In this document: positions 35,985 to 43,086 of the stretch, piece after piece | How positions within the stretch are numbered: position 1 is the first letter of the stretch | Layout: every line of letters begins with the position of its first letter | NCBI RefSeq assembly: GCF_002007115.1 | Contig: NZ_MVAD01000002.1 | Coordinates: 1,054,001 to 1,118,000 of the forward strand | Direction of reading: 5' to 3' | DNA length: 64,000 nucleotides | DNA from: Massilia sp. KIM | Lineage (GTDB): Bacteria > Pseudomonadota > Gammaproteobacteria > Burkholderiales > Burkholderiaceae_D | The notes under the pieces: generated by a model | Seen by the model: only the letters and a program-made list of their open reading frames with translations | Database searches by the model: none | What the model was told of the DNA's origin: nothing | Position numbers and translations under genes: made by a program

Positions 35985-36647
35985 ATGCGGCTATTGCTGG
36001 TGGAAGACGATACGATGATCGGCGAAGTAGTGCTCGACCTGTTAAGGGCCGAGCACTACGCCGTCGATTGGGTCAAGGATGGCGAGATGGCCGACACGGC
36101 CCTCATGCAAAACCAGAACTATGACCTGGTCCTGCTCGACCTTGGGCTCCCGCGCAAGGACGGGCTGGACGTGTTGCGCGCCATGCGCGCCCGCAAGGAC
36201 CGCACCCCGGTGCTGGTCGCCACCGCGCGCGACTCGGTGGCCCAGCGCATCGCCGGACTGGACGCCGGCGCCGACGACTACGTCCTCAAACCCTACGACC
36301 TCGACGAGCTGCTGGCGCGCATCCGCGCGCTGCTGCGGCGCGCCGCCGGCCGCGCCGAGCCGGTGTTCGAGTACAAGAACATCTCGGTCAACCCGGCCAC
36401 CCGCGAAGTGCTGGTGGACGGCAATCCGGTCTCGCTCTCGGCGCGCGAATGGGCGGTGCTGGAAGCCCTAGTGGCCCGCCCCGGCGCGGTGCTGTCGCGC
36501 GCCCAGCTCGAGGAAAAGCTGTACAGCTGGCGCGACGAAGTCTCCAGCAACGCGGTCGAAGTCTATATCCACGGCCTGCGCAAGAAACTGGGCAGTGACC
36601 TGATCCAGAACGTGCGCGGGGTCGGCTACATGGTGCCCAAGGCATGA
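35985..36647 (+). CDS. OmpR-family response regulator (QseB/PmrA-like)
   Basis: This 220-residue regulator has a receiver domain with acidic D8/D9, phosphoacceptor D52 (LLDLGLP) and K102 (LKPYD), and a C-terminal winged helix (SLSAREWAVLEALVARPGAVLSR...VEVYIHGLRKKLG, VRGVGYMVPKA). Sequence style is QseB/PmrA. Its gene overlaps the kinase gene by ATGA and follows htrA, whose promoter carries two CTTAAG-type boxes. Autoregulation of the operon is the simplest reading. Confidence 0.92.
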   Translation: MRLLLVEDDTMIGEVVLDLLRAEHYAVDWVKDGEMADTALMQNQNYDLVLLDLGLPRKDGLDVLRAMRARKDRTPVLVATARDSVAQRIAGLDAGADDYVLKPYDLDELLARIRALLRRAAGRAEPVFEYKNISVNPATREVLVDGNPVSLSAREWAVLEALVARPGAVLSRAQLEEKLYSWRDEVSSNAVEVYIHGLRKKLGSDLIQNVRGVGYMVPKA

Positions 36648-37975
36648 AAGTCACCCACTCGCTGCGCGGACGCCTGCTGTGGTTCCTGCTGGCGGCGATC
36701 ACCATCGCGGCCCTGGCCCAGGCCTCGATCGCCTACCGCACCGCGCTGCACGACGCCGACCAGATCTTCGACTACCACATGCAGCAGATGGCGCTCTCGC
36801 TGCGTTCCGGCACGCCGCTCTCGAACACCGAGGTGCGCGAGCGCATGGAAGCCAATGCCGAAGGCGGCGGCAACGACGACATGGTGGTGCAGATGTGGTC
36901 CCCGGACGGGGTCCAGATGTTCCACAGCGTCTCGCGCGCGCGCCTGCCGCAGCGCGCGGTGCTGGGCTTTTCCAACGTCAAGGCCAACGGCACCGTCTAC
37001 CGCGTGTTCTCGATCCAGACCGCGAACCAGACCGTGCAGGTGGCCCAGGACCTCGCCGTGCGCCGCAACATGGCGGGCAACCTGGCCCTGCGCACCCTCG
37101 GCCCGATCGCGGTCATGATGCCGATCCTGATGCTGGTGGTGTGGTGGGTGGTGAGCGGCTCGCTCGAACCGGTGGCGCGGGTCCGTTCCCAGGTCGCTTC
37201 GCGCCAGGCGGACGACCTGTCGCCGGTGTCCGAAGCCGGCTTGCCCGACGAGGTGAGGCCGCTGGTGCAGGAACTGAACCTGCTGTTCGGGCGCGTGCGC
37301 ACCGCCTTCGACGCCCAGCAGAATTTCGTGGCCGACGCCGCGCACGAGCTGCGCACGCCGCTGGCCGCGCTCAAGCTCCAGGCCCAGAGCCTGGACCGCG
37401 CCGACAACCCCGACGCGCGCAAGCTGGCGGTGGCGCGCCTGACCGCCGGCATCGACCGCGCCACCCGCCTGGTCGAGCAGCTGCTGGTGCTGGCGCGCCA
37501 GGAAGCCAGCGCCGCCGGCGGCGCCGCCACCCGTCCGGTCGACCTGTCCGACCTGGCGCGCCGCACCGTGGCCGACCTGGCCGGCGTGGCCGCCGCCAAG
37601 GGCGTGGACGTGGGCGTGCAGCAGGCAGACGCGGCCAGCGTGGACGGCCAGCCGGACGCCCTGCAGATCCTGCTGCGCAACCTGGTGGACAACGCGATCA
37701 AGTACACGCCCGCCGGGGGCACCGTCGACATCTCGGTGCTGGCCGAGGGCGACACGGTAGTGGTGCGGGTGGAGGACAGCGGCCCCGGCATCCCGGTCGA
37801 GGAACGTGAGCGCGTGTTCGACCGCTTCTACCGCGTGGCCGGCAGCGAGGCCGCCGGCAGCGGCCTGGGGCTGGCCATCATCAAGGCCATCGCCGAGCGG
37901 CACGGGGCCACGCTCACGCTCGGCCAGTCGGAGCGGCTGGGCGGCCTGGCGGCCAGCGTGGCCTTCAAGGCTTAG
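36644..37975 (+). CDS. Sensor histidine kinase (QseC-like)
   Basis: The 443-residue membrane kinase has two transmembrane helices (about residues 10-30 and 152-172) around a periplasmic sensor, then a HAMP-like linker, phosphoacceptor H234 (AAHELRTPLAAL) and an ATPase domain with NLVDNAIKYTPAGG, DSGPGIPVEER and GSGLGLAIIKAIAERH. It should phosphorylate the regulator encoded just upstream. QseC homologues sense quinones, catecholamines or envelope stress; the ligand here is unknown. Confidence 0.92.
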   Translation: MKVTHSLRGRLLWFLLAAITIAALAQASIAYRTALHDADQIFDYHMQQMALSLRSGTPLSNTEVRERMEANAEGGGNDDMVVQMWSPDGVQMFHSVSRARLPQRAVLGFSNVKANGTVYRVFSIQTANQTVQVAQDLAVRRNMAGNLALRTLGPIAVMMPILMLVVWWVVSGSLEPVARVRSQVASRQADDLSPVSEAGLPDEVRPLVQELNLLFGRVRTAFDAQQNFVADAAHELRTPLAALKLQAQSLDRADNPDARKLAVARLTAGIDRATRLVEQLLVLARQEASAAGGAATRPVDLSDLARRTVADLAGVAAAKGVDVGVQQADAASVDGQPDALQILLRNLVDNAIKYTPAGGTVDISVLAEGDTVVVRVEDSGPGIPVEERERVFDRFYRVAGSEAAGSGLGLAIIKAIAERHGATLTLGQSERLGGLAASVAFKA

Positions 37976-38306
37976 GAGTCCGGCAACCGAGCTGGCGGTA
38001 GCGCTTGCGCAGCGCCAGCAGGTCTTGCTGGATCGATTCGACCATGGCGCCGCCGGCGCGGCGCTCGACCCGCTCGCTGTCCTGGATCGCTTCCTTCAGG
38101 CCGCGGCACGCGCGCCGCGCTCCCGCCTCAGGACGCTTCTTGCGCGCCAGCGCGTTCGGACCCGGCGCACTGGCCGCCGGGCAGGCCTGCAGGCCGCATT
38201 CGCGCCTGGTCTCGGTGTGTGCGGCGCGCGTCCCGACGGCGGCGCAAAAAAGCAGCAGGCCGCCGGCGAGCAGGCCGGCAGCCTTGTATGTGGCTGGGGT
38301 AGTGAT
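37965..38306 (-). CDS. Secreted Cys-containing hypothetical protein with possible AUC start
   Basis: A 113-codon frame on the minus strand ends at the TGA at 37965-37967, overlapping the kinase gene by 11 bases. Its N-terminus is a convincing signal peptide (TTPATYKAAGLLAGGLLLFCAAVGTRA) and its end is ordered and coding-like (QDLLALRKRYRQLGC). There is no in-frame ATG, GTG or TTG ahead of the signal peptide. A GGAG site stands 6 bases before an ATC codon at 38304-38306, so either AUC initiates or the sequence has an error. The mature part has four or five Cys residues and no family I can name. Confidence 0.5.
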   Translation of the reverse strand: MTTPATYKAAGLLAGGLLLFCAAVGTRAAHTETRRECGLQACPAASAPGPNALARKKRPEAGARRACRGLKEAIQDSERVERRAGGAMVESIQQDLLALRKRYRQLGCRTPKP

Positions 38307-38500
38307 GGTGGTCTCCGCTGTTATTGACTGCTTATCGCGTATCGGCTCCGGCGGCGTCTGCGCGCCGATCGAAGCGCAGCAGAATACTCCAGTTCAATGC
38401 GCCGTGTTGTCATCAATTGTCACGACCGGCGGCGCGGCGGCAGTCGCGGTAGAATCGCAGGTTTTGGCGTGCGAACGCCTGCGGGAACAACGAGGAAACG

Positions 38501-39628
38501 ATGAAGAAACTGGCAGTGGTAATGGGCGCGCTGGCGGCGGCGGGACAGGTCGCGGCGCAGGACGTCGTCAAGATCGGCCATGCGGCCGCGGTCACCGGTC
38601 CGGTGGCCTACTTCGGCAAGGACACCGAGAACGGCGCGCGCATGGCGATCGAGGCCCTGAACGCGCGTGGCGTGAGCATCGGCGGCAAGAAGGTGAAGTT
38701 CGAGCTGCTGGCCGAGGACGACGGCGGCGACCCCAAGCAGGCCACCACCGTGGCCCAGAAGCTGGTCGACGCGAAGATCCACGGGATGGTCGGCCACGAG
38801 ACCTCGGGCACCACGATTCCGGCCTCGAAGATCTACCACGCGGCCGGCATCCCGCAGGTCTCGCCCTCGAGCACCAGCCCGAAGTACACCCAGCAGGGTT
38901 TCAACACCACCTTCCGCGTGGTGGCCAACGACGTGCAGCTCGGCCAGGCGCTGGGCCGCTATGCGCTCGCCGGCATGCAGGCCAAACGCGTCGCCGTGGT
39001 GGACGACCGCACCGCCTACGGCCAGGGCCTGGTGAGCGAATTCTCCAGGAGCCTGCAGCAGCAGGGCGGCCAGGTGGTGGCGCGCGAGTTCACCCACGAC
39101 AAGGCGACCGATTTCTCCGCCATCATCACCCGCATCCGCAGCAGCAAGCCGGACCTGGTCTTCTTCGGCGGCATGAGCGCCACCGCCGGCCCCATGCTGC
39201 GCCAGATGAAGCAGCTCGGCATGAACGTGCGCATGATGGGCGGCGACGGCATCTGCTCGGACGAGATCCACAAGCTCTCGGGCGGCACCATGGCCGACGG
39301 CCAGGTGGTGTGCGCCGAAGCGGGCGGCGTGCAGGGCGAGGCCAAGGCCGGCATGGACAAGTTCCGCGCCGACTACAAAAAGCGCTTCGGCATCGACGTC
39401 CAGATCAACGCGCCCTATGCCTACGACGCCGTGATGATCCTGGCCGAAGCGATGGTCAAGGCGGGTTCCCCGGCGCCGGCCAAGTATCTGCCGGTGCTGG
39501 CAAAGATCCAGTACAAGGGCGTGACCGGCCCGATCGCCTTCGACGCCAAGGGCGACATCCGCGACGGCACCATCACCCTGTACGGCTTCAAGGGCGGCAA
39601 GCGCACTGTGCTCACCGTGACCAAGTGA
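38501..39628 (+). CDS. Branched-chain amino-acid ABC transporter substrate-binding protein (LivK/LivJ-like)
   Basis: The 375-residue periplasmic protein has a short signal peptide (MKKLAVVMGALAAAGQVAA) and a periplasmic binding fold with VVKIGHAAAVTGPVAYFGKDTENGARMAIEALN, VGHETSGTTIPASKIY, VVDDRTAYGQGL and DLVFFGGMSATAGPM. These are LivK/LivJ hallmarks for leucine, isoleucine and valine. No permease or ATPase genes adjoin it, so it must use a transporter encoded elsewhere. A 193-base gap precedes it. Confidence 0.9.
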   Translation: MKKLAVVMGALAAAGQVAAQDVVKIGHAAAVTGPVAYFGKDTENGARMAIEALNARGVSIGGKKVKFELLAEDDGGDPKQATTVAQKLVDAKIHGMVGHETSGTTIPASKIYHAAGIPQVSPSSTSPKYTQQGFNTTFRVVANDVQLGQALGRYALAGMQAKRVAVVDDRTAYGQGLVSEFSRSLQQQGGQVVAREFTHDKATDFSAIITRIRSSKPDLVFFGGMSATAGPMLRQMKQLGMNVRMMGGDGICSDEIHKLSGGTMADGQVVCAEAGGVQGEAKAGMDKFRADYKKRFGIDVQINAPYAYDAVMILAEAMVKAGSPAPAKYLPVLAKIQYKGVTGPIAFDAKGDIRDGTITLYGFKGGKRTVLTVTK

Positions 39629-39629
39629 G

Positions 39630-40148
39630 TCAGCCGACCAGGTATTCGCGCGCCATCGCGCGCGCCCGGTGCAGGCGGCTTTTCGCGGCCGCCGTGCTCA
39701 GGCCGAGCGCCTCGGCGATCTCGGCGATGCTGTATTCCTCGAAGTCGCGCAGCAGGATGATCTCGAGGTAGTCGCGCGGCAGGCTCTCGAGCGTATTCAC
39801 CAGCTCCAGCTTCAGCGCCGCGTCGTCGTGGGCGGCGAGCCAGCGTTCGGCGCGCTCGTCGTCATAGGGGTCGTAATCCAGCATGCGCCGGCCCAGGCGC
39901 CGGCATTCGCGCTGCACCACCTTGAACAGCCAGCCCGAGAAGGCCGCCAGCGCGCGCACCGAGCTGAGGCGGCGCGACAGCACCAGCAGGGCTTCCTGCA
40001 CCGCGTCGTCGACGTCGCTGATCAGGCAGGAGCGCTGCGCATAGCGCCGGATGTCGGGCTGGCAGACCTGCAACAGCCGGTCGAGCGCAGCCGGGTCGCC
40101 CCGGTGCGCGGCATCCAGCAGCGGCAGGTAGCGTTCAGGAAGCGCCAT
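39630..40148 (-). CDS. ECF-type RNA polymerase sigma factor
   Basis: This 172-residue sigma factor has region 2 (IRRYAQRSCLISDVDDAVQEALLVLSRRL, then FSGWLFKVVQRECRRLGRR) and region 4 (LESLPRDYLEIILLRDFEEYSIAEIAEALGLSTAAAKSRLHRARAMAREYL). There is no C-terminal extension. Its start lies within the end of the DUF2892 gene (14-base overlap), so the two are coupled. No anti-sigma gene is adjacent; the DUF2892 membrane protein might serve, which is inference. Confidence 0.85.
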   Translation of the reverse strand: MALPERYLPLLDAAHRGDPAALDRLLQVCQPDIRRYAQRSCLISDVDDAVQEALLVLSRRLSSVRALAAFSGWLFKVVQRECRRLGRRMLDYDPYDDERAERWLAAHDDAALKLELVNTLESLPRDYLEIILLRDFEEYSIAEIAEALGLSTAAAKSRLHRARAMAREYLVG

Positions 40149-40356
40149 GTTTTTTTGCCTTGTCCAGGCGCCGGCCGACCATGGCGCAGGCCGGGCAGAA
40201 GCCGAACAGGCCCGAGGCCACGATGCCGGCCGCGCCGAGGGCGAGCGCGACCCCGGCCAGGCCGCCGATGCCCAACAGGCCAATGGCGATCGCCACCAGG
40301 CCAGCCACCACGCGCAGCACGCGCTCTCCATTCGGGACATTCTTCACATAGAACAT
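40135..40356 (-). CDS. DUF2892 small membrane protein
   Basis: The 73-residue protein begins MFYVKNVPNGERVLRVVAGLVAIAIGLLGIGG and has two close transmembrane helices, then FGFCPACAMVGRRLDK. The Cys pair after the second helix and overall layout match DUF2892 (YgaP transmembrane type). An AAGGAG site precedes ATG 40356. It overlaps the sigma gene by 14 bases and is the upstream member of that operon. Confidence 0.82.
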   Translation of the reverse strand: MFYVKNVPNGERVLRVVAGLVAIAIGLLGIGGLAGVALALGAAGIVASGLFGFCPACAMVGRRLDKAKKHGAS

Positions 40357-40492
40357 TCTGCACTCCTTTTCGTTAACGGGTGAGGACCATCCTCGCCAGC
40401 TAAGAGGGGCGGGCAGTGCAAAAGGATTCGCGCTGCGCAAAATATTTTTTGCGGGCCCGGGCCGCGCCGCCGGGAGGCAGCCCGGCGCGCCT

Positions 40493-41152
40493 TCAGTCGC
40501 GCTCGGGGGCGCCCAGCGGGAACAGGTGGCGGAAGGGGCGGGCTTCCTCGACCGCGCGGGCGAACGAGGGGCGCGCCAGCAGGCGCGCGCGGTAGGCGCG
40601 CAGCACCGGATAGCTGGCCGCAATGGGGTGCACCCAGTCGGCGTAGAACAGCGAAGGCGCGGCGGCGCAGTCGGCCAGCGTGAAGTCCGCGCCGGCGGCC
40701 CAGTCGCGGCCGGCCAGGTGGCGGTCGAGCCAGGCGTAGGCGAGTTCCAGCTTCTTGACGCCGTGTGCCATCCATTCCTCGCGCCTGGCCGGGTCCCCGG
40801 TCAGCGCGCCGTCGACCGCGCGCTGCACCGGCGTCATCACGTGCAGGTCGAAGTAGCGGTCGAGGAAACGCACCTCGAGGGCCGTGGTCGGATCCTCGGG
40901 GATAAGGCGCACCGGGCCCGGCCGGCTCAGTTGCAGGTGCTCGATGAAGATGCTGGTCTCGGGCAGGGCGCGGCCCTCGTCCACCAGCACCGGGAATTTA
41001 CGCATCGGCCAGTGGGCCAGCCACTCCTGCACGTGCTGCGGACGGTCCGGCGCGACGCAGCGGAACTCGAAGGGGATGGCGTTCTCGTAGAGGGCGACCA
41101 GCGCCTTCTGGGTATAGGACGAGAAGGGGTGGCCGTACAGGATCAGGGGCAT
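40493..41152 (-). CDS. Glutathione S-transferase family protein
   Basis: This 219-residue GST has an N-terminal thioredoxin-like domain (LILYGHPFSSYTQKALVALYENAIPFE; cis-Pro in RKFPVLVDEGR; LPETSIFIEHL) and a helical C-domain containing AAGADFTLADCAAAPSLFYAD. It is divergent from the HxlR regulator at 41247 with palindromic sites between them, so it is the probable regulated gene. Likely role: detoxification of electrophiles. Confidence 0.88.
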   Translation of the reverse strand: MPLILYGHPFSSYTQKALVALYENAIPFEFRCVAPDRPQHVQEWLAHWPMRKFPVLVDEGRALPETSIFIEHLQLSRPGPVRLIPEDPTTALEVRFLDRYFDLHVMTPVQRAVDGALTGDPARREEWMAHGVKKLELAYAWLDRHLAGRDWAAGADFTLADCAAAPSLFYADWVHPIAASYPVLRAYRARLLARPSFARAVEEARPFRHLFPLGAPERD

Positions 41153-41170
41153 TGCCAGGGTCTCCTTGAA

Positions 41171-41191
41171 CTAGTTGTAATTTGCAAGCGG
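41171..41191. promoter_or_regulatory. Weaker HxlR-like site near the GST start
   Basis: CTAGTTG-TAATTTG-CAAGCGG has the same 7-7-7 spacing and central TG as the strong site at 41207-41229 but mismatched arms. It lies close to the GST start and may be its operator. Confidence 0.4.
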
Positions 41192-41206
41192 TTGTACGAT
41201 AGCTTG

Positions 41207-41229
41207 ACTACTTGTATATTGCAAGTAGT
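41207..41229. promoter_or_regulatory. HxlR operator
   Basis: ACTACTTG-TATATTG-CAAGTAGT is a perfect 8-base inverted repeat around a 7-base centre, 17 bases before the HxlR start. Its form matches HxlR-type operators with AT-rich centres. Confidence 0.7.
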
Positions 41230-41246
41230 TTATGAAGGAGTAACCC

Positions 41247-41729
41247 GTGTCCCAATGCATGCGTTCCGGCTGTCCCATCAATCTTACGCTCGAACAGCTG
41301 GGGGACCGCTGGAGCCTGATCGTGATCCGCGACCTCATGTTTGGCAACCGCCGCAGCTATGGCGAGCTGCTGGCGCAGAGCGAGGAGGGGATCGCGTCGA
41401 ACATCCTGTCCGACCGCCTGAAGCGGCTGGTGAACGCCGGGCTCTTGAGCCGCGCGCCGGATCCGGCGCACAAGCAGAAGGGCATCTACAGCCTCACTGA
41501 GCCGGCGATCCAGCTGCTGCCGCTGCTGGCGCACATGGGCGCCTGGGGACGGCGGCATACGCAGCCGAGCCGCGAGCTGTCGGTGCGCGCCGAGCTGCTG
41601 GAAGCGGGCGGGCCGGCCCTGTGGGAAGCCTTCATGGAAGAACTGCGCCACCTGCACCTGGGCGCGCCGCGGCCGGCGCGCTCGGTGTTCCGCGAACTGC
41701 AGAAAGCCTATCGGGACGCGCTGGCCTGA
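41247..41729 (+). CDS. HxlR-family regulator
   Basis: The 160-residue winged-helix protein has the HxlR signature from an N-terminal Cys region (MRSGCPINLTLEQLGDRWSLIVIRDL) through EGIASNILSDRLKRLVNAGLLSR to YSLTEPAIQLLPLL. The start is GTG 41247 with AAGGAG at 41235-41240. The Cys in GCPIN is where redox- and aldehyde-sensing HxlR proteins (HypR, YodB) carry theirs, so electrophile sensing fits the divergent GST target. Confidence 0.88.
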   Translation: MSQCMRSGCPINLTLEQLGDRWSLIVIRDLMFGNRRSYGELLAQSEEGIASNILSDRLKRLVNAGLLSRAPDPAHKQKGIYSLTEPAIQLLPLLAHMGAWGRRHTQPSRELSVRAELLEAGGPALWEAFMEELRHLHLGAPRPARSVFRELQKAYRDALA

Positions 41730-41742
41730 GCGCGCGCCTGTC

Positions 41743-42282
41743 TCAGGCGTCCTGGCGGCGCACCGTGCCGTCCAGCGCGCCGAAGCTGTCCATGGGGCAG
41801 GCGGCGCAGCGCTCGTGCCTGCAGAAGCGGCACACCGTCATCGCCGAGGTGGCATCGCTCGGCAGGGCCAGCAGCATCTTTTCCAGCAAGCCGTCGAGGA
41901 GTGTGCGTTCGGAGGCGTCCAGGCGCCCCAGCAGCGGTTCGAGCGCTTCGGCGCGAATCGCCAGCAGGGCGGTGCGTTCGGCCTGACCTGCCTCGGTGAG
42001 GTGGATGGCCACGGCGCGCCGGTCGGTAAGCGCCGCGCGCCGCTCCGCGTAGCCCGCCTCGATCAGGCGGTCGACCAGGCGCACCGTGCCAGGATGGCTG
42101 AGCCTCAGGACCTTGCCCAGCCGGTCGATGCTCAGCCCTGCCGCGCTGCCGATCACAATGATCGCCCCCAGCGCCTCGCCGCCCAGCGCGCTGCGCTCAC
42201 CCATGGCCGTGCGCACCCGATCCGACACGCCGGTGGCGAAGGCCGTGATCAGGTTACCCAAACGTGCATTTTCATCGTCCAT
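41743..42282 (-). CDS. MarR-family regulator with C-terminal Cys cluster
   Basis: This 179-residue protein has a MarR winged helix (LSIDRLGKVLRLSHPGTVRLVDRLIEAGYAERR, TDRRAVAIHLTEAGQAERT). Near its end, about residues 150-170, it carries CRFCRHERCAACPMDSFG: four Cys as CxxC and CxxCP, likely a zinc or redox centre. Most MarR proteins lack such a tail. It is divergent from the DUF417 gene, with an inverted repeat between them. Confidence 0.85.
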   Translation of the reverse strand: MDDENARLGNLITAFATGVSDRVRTAMGERSALGGEALGAIIVIGSAAGLSIDRLGKVLRLSHPGTVRLVDRLIEAGYAERRAALTDRRAVAIHLTEAGQAERTALLAIRAEALEPLLGRLDASERTLLDGLLEKMLLALPSDATSAMTVCRFCRHERCAACPMDSFGALDGTVRRQDA

Positions 42283-42305
42283 ACAGCCTCCCCGGAAAAC
42301 TGCTA

Positions 42306-42330
42306 TTATATGTGTGCGTCATGCATATAA
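42306..42330. promoter_or_regulatory. Inverted repeat between the marR and DUF417 genes
   Basis: TTATATG-N11-CATATAA has perfect 7-base arms and an AT-rich character unlike the flanks. It lies 24 bases before the MarR start and 87 before the DUF417 start, a probable MarR operator. Confidence 0.55.
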
Positions 42331-42416
42331 CAAGCCATGAAGCATCGATGCCGGGCAAAGCTTCCGGTTCCATCCATTCGGCCGTCATGGCCACACTTGT
42401 CTCTATAGGAATACCT

Positions 42417-42911
42417 ATGCAACAGCATCTCCATCTCACCGCTCCCGCCACGCCCAAGCTCGGGCTCCAGGATTCCGCCAGCCTGCTGCGCTGGGCGCTG
42501 GTCATTGTTTTCCTCTGGTTCGGCGGCATGAAGTTCACCCAGTACGAGGCAGCGGGGATCGCGCCCTTCATCGCCAACAGTCCCTTCATGAGCTGGCTGC
42601 ACGCCGGTTTCGGCGTGGACGGCGCCAGCGCCTTCATCGGCGTGCTCGAACTGTCGACGGCGGCCGCGCTGGCGCTGGGCGCCTGGCACCGCGGGGCGGC
42701 GGTCCTGGGCGCGCTGATGTCGAGCGCCACCTACGCGATCACGCTGACCTTCTTCGCGACCACGCCTGGCGTTGCCGAACCCACTGCGGGCGGCTTCCCG
42801 GCGATCTCGGCGCCGATCGGCCAGTTCCTGCTGAAGGATCTGGTGCTCCTGGCCGCTTCGCTGGTCCTGCTGCAATCGGCCGTGTCGGCCTTGCGTTTGC
42901 GCCGCGCCTGA
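42417..42911 (+). CDS. DUF417/YkgB-RclC-like inner-membrane protein
   Basis: The 164-residue protein has four transmembrane helices. Family-typical features are LLRWALVIVFLWFGGMKFTQYEAAGIAPFIANSPFMSW and FPAISAPIGQFLLKDLVLLAASL. In E. coli, RclC of this family belongs to the reactive-chlorine response. ATG 42417 is chosen because AGGA stands 6 bases upstream; the frame is open further back through the operator region. The thiol-rich MarR regulator opposite fits an oxidant-responsive role (inference). Confidence 0.82.
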   Translation: MQQHLHLTAPATPKLGLQDSASLLRWALVIVFLWFGGMKFTQYEAAGIAPFIANSPFMSWLHAGFGVDGASAFIGVLELSTAAALALGAWHRGAAVLGALMSSATYAITLTFFATTPGVAEPTAGGFPAISAPIGQFLLKDLVLLAASLVLLQSAVSALRLRRA

Positions 42912-43051
42912 AGCCGGCGCCAGGGCAGGGGCGAAACGCTCCTGCACCGCCCTCTTCGACACCTGGTCGGCGTGGCGGCGTGTTCGATGTGGGGGAGGAA
43001 AAGACGGAGCGGACGGCGCCGCCCCGTGTCTGGATCGGGTGGGAAGCATCG

Positions 43052-43077
43052 CCCGGGAGCCGGCAGCGGCTCCCGGG
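43052..43077. terminator. Strong GC hairpin after the TonB-receptor gene
   Basis: CCCGGGAGCC and GGCTCCCGGG form a perfect 10-base stem with a 6-base loop, 9 bases past the receptor's stop. No T-tract follows on either strand, so it may act as a 3'-end stabiliser or partial terminator. Confidence 0.5.
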
Positions 43078-43086
43078 ATCAGGCCA

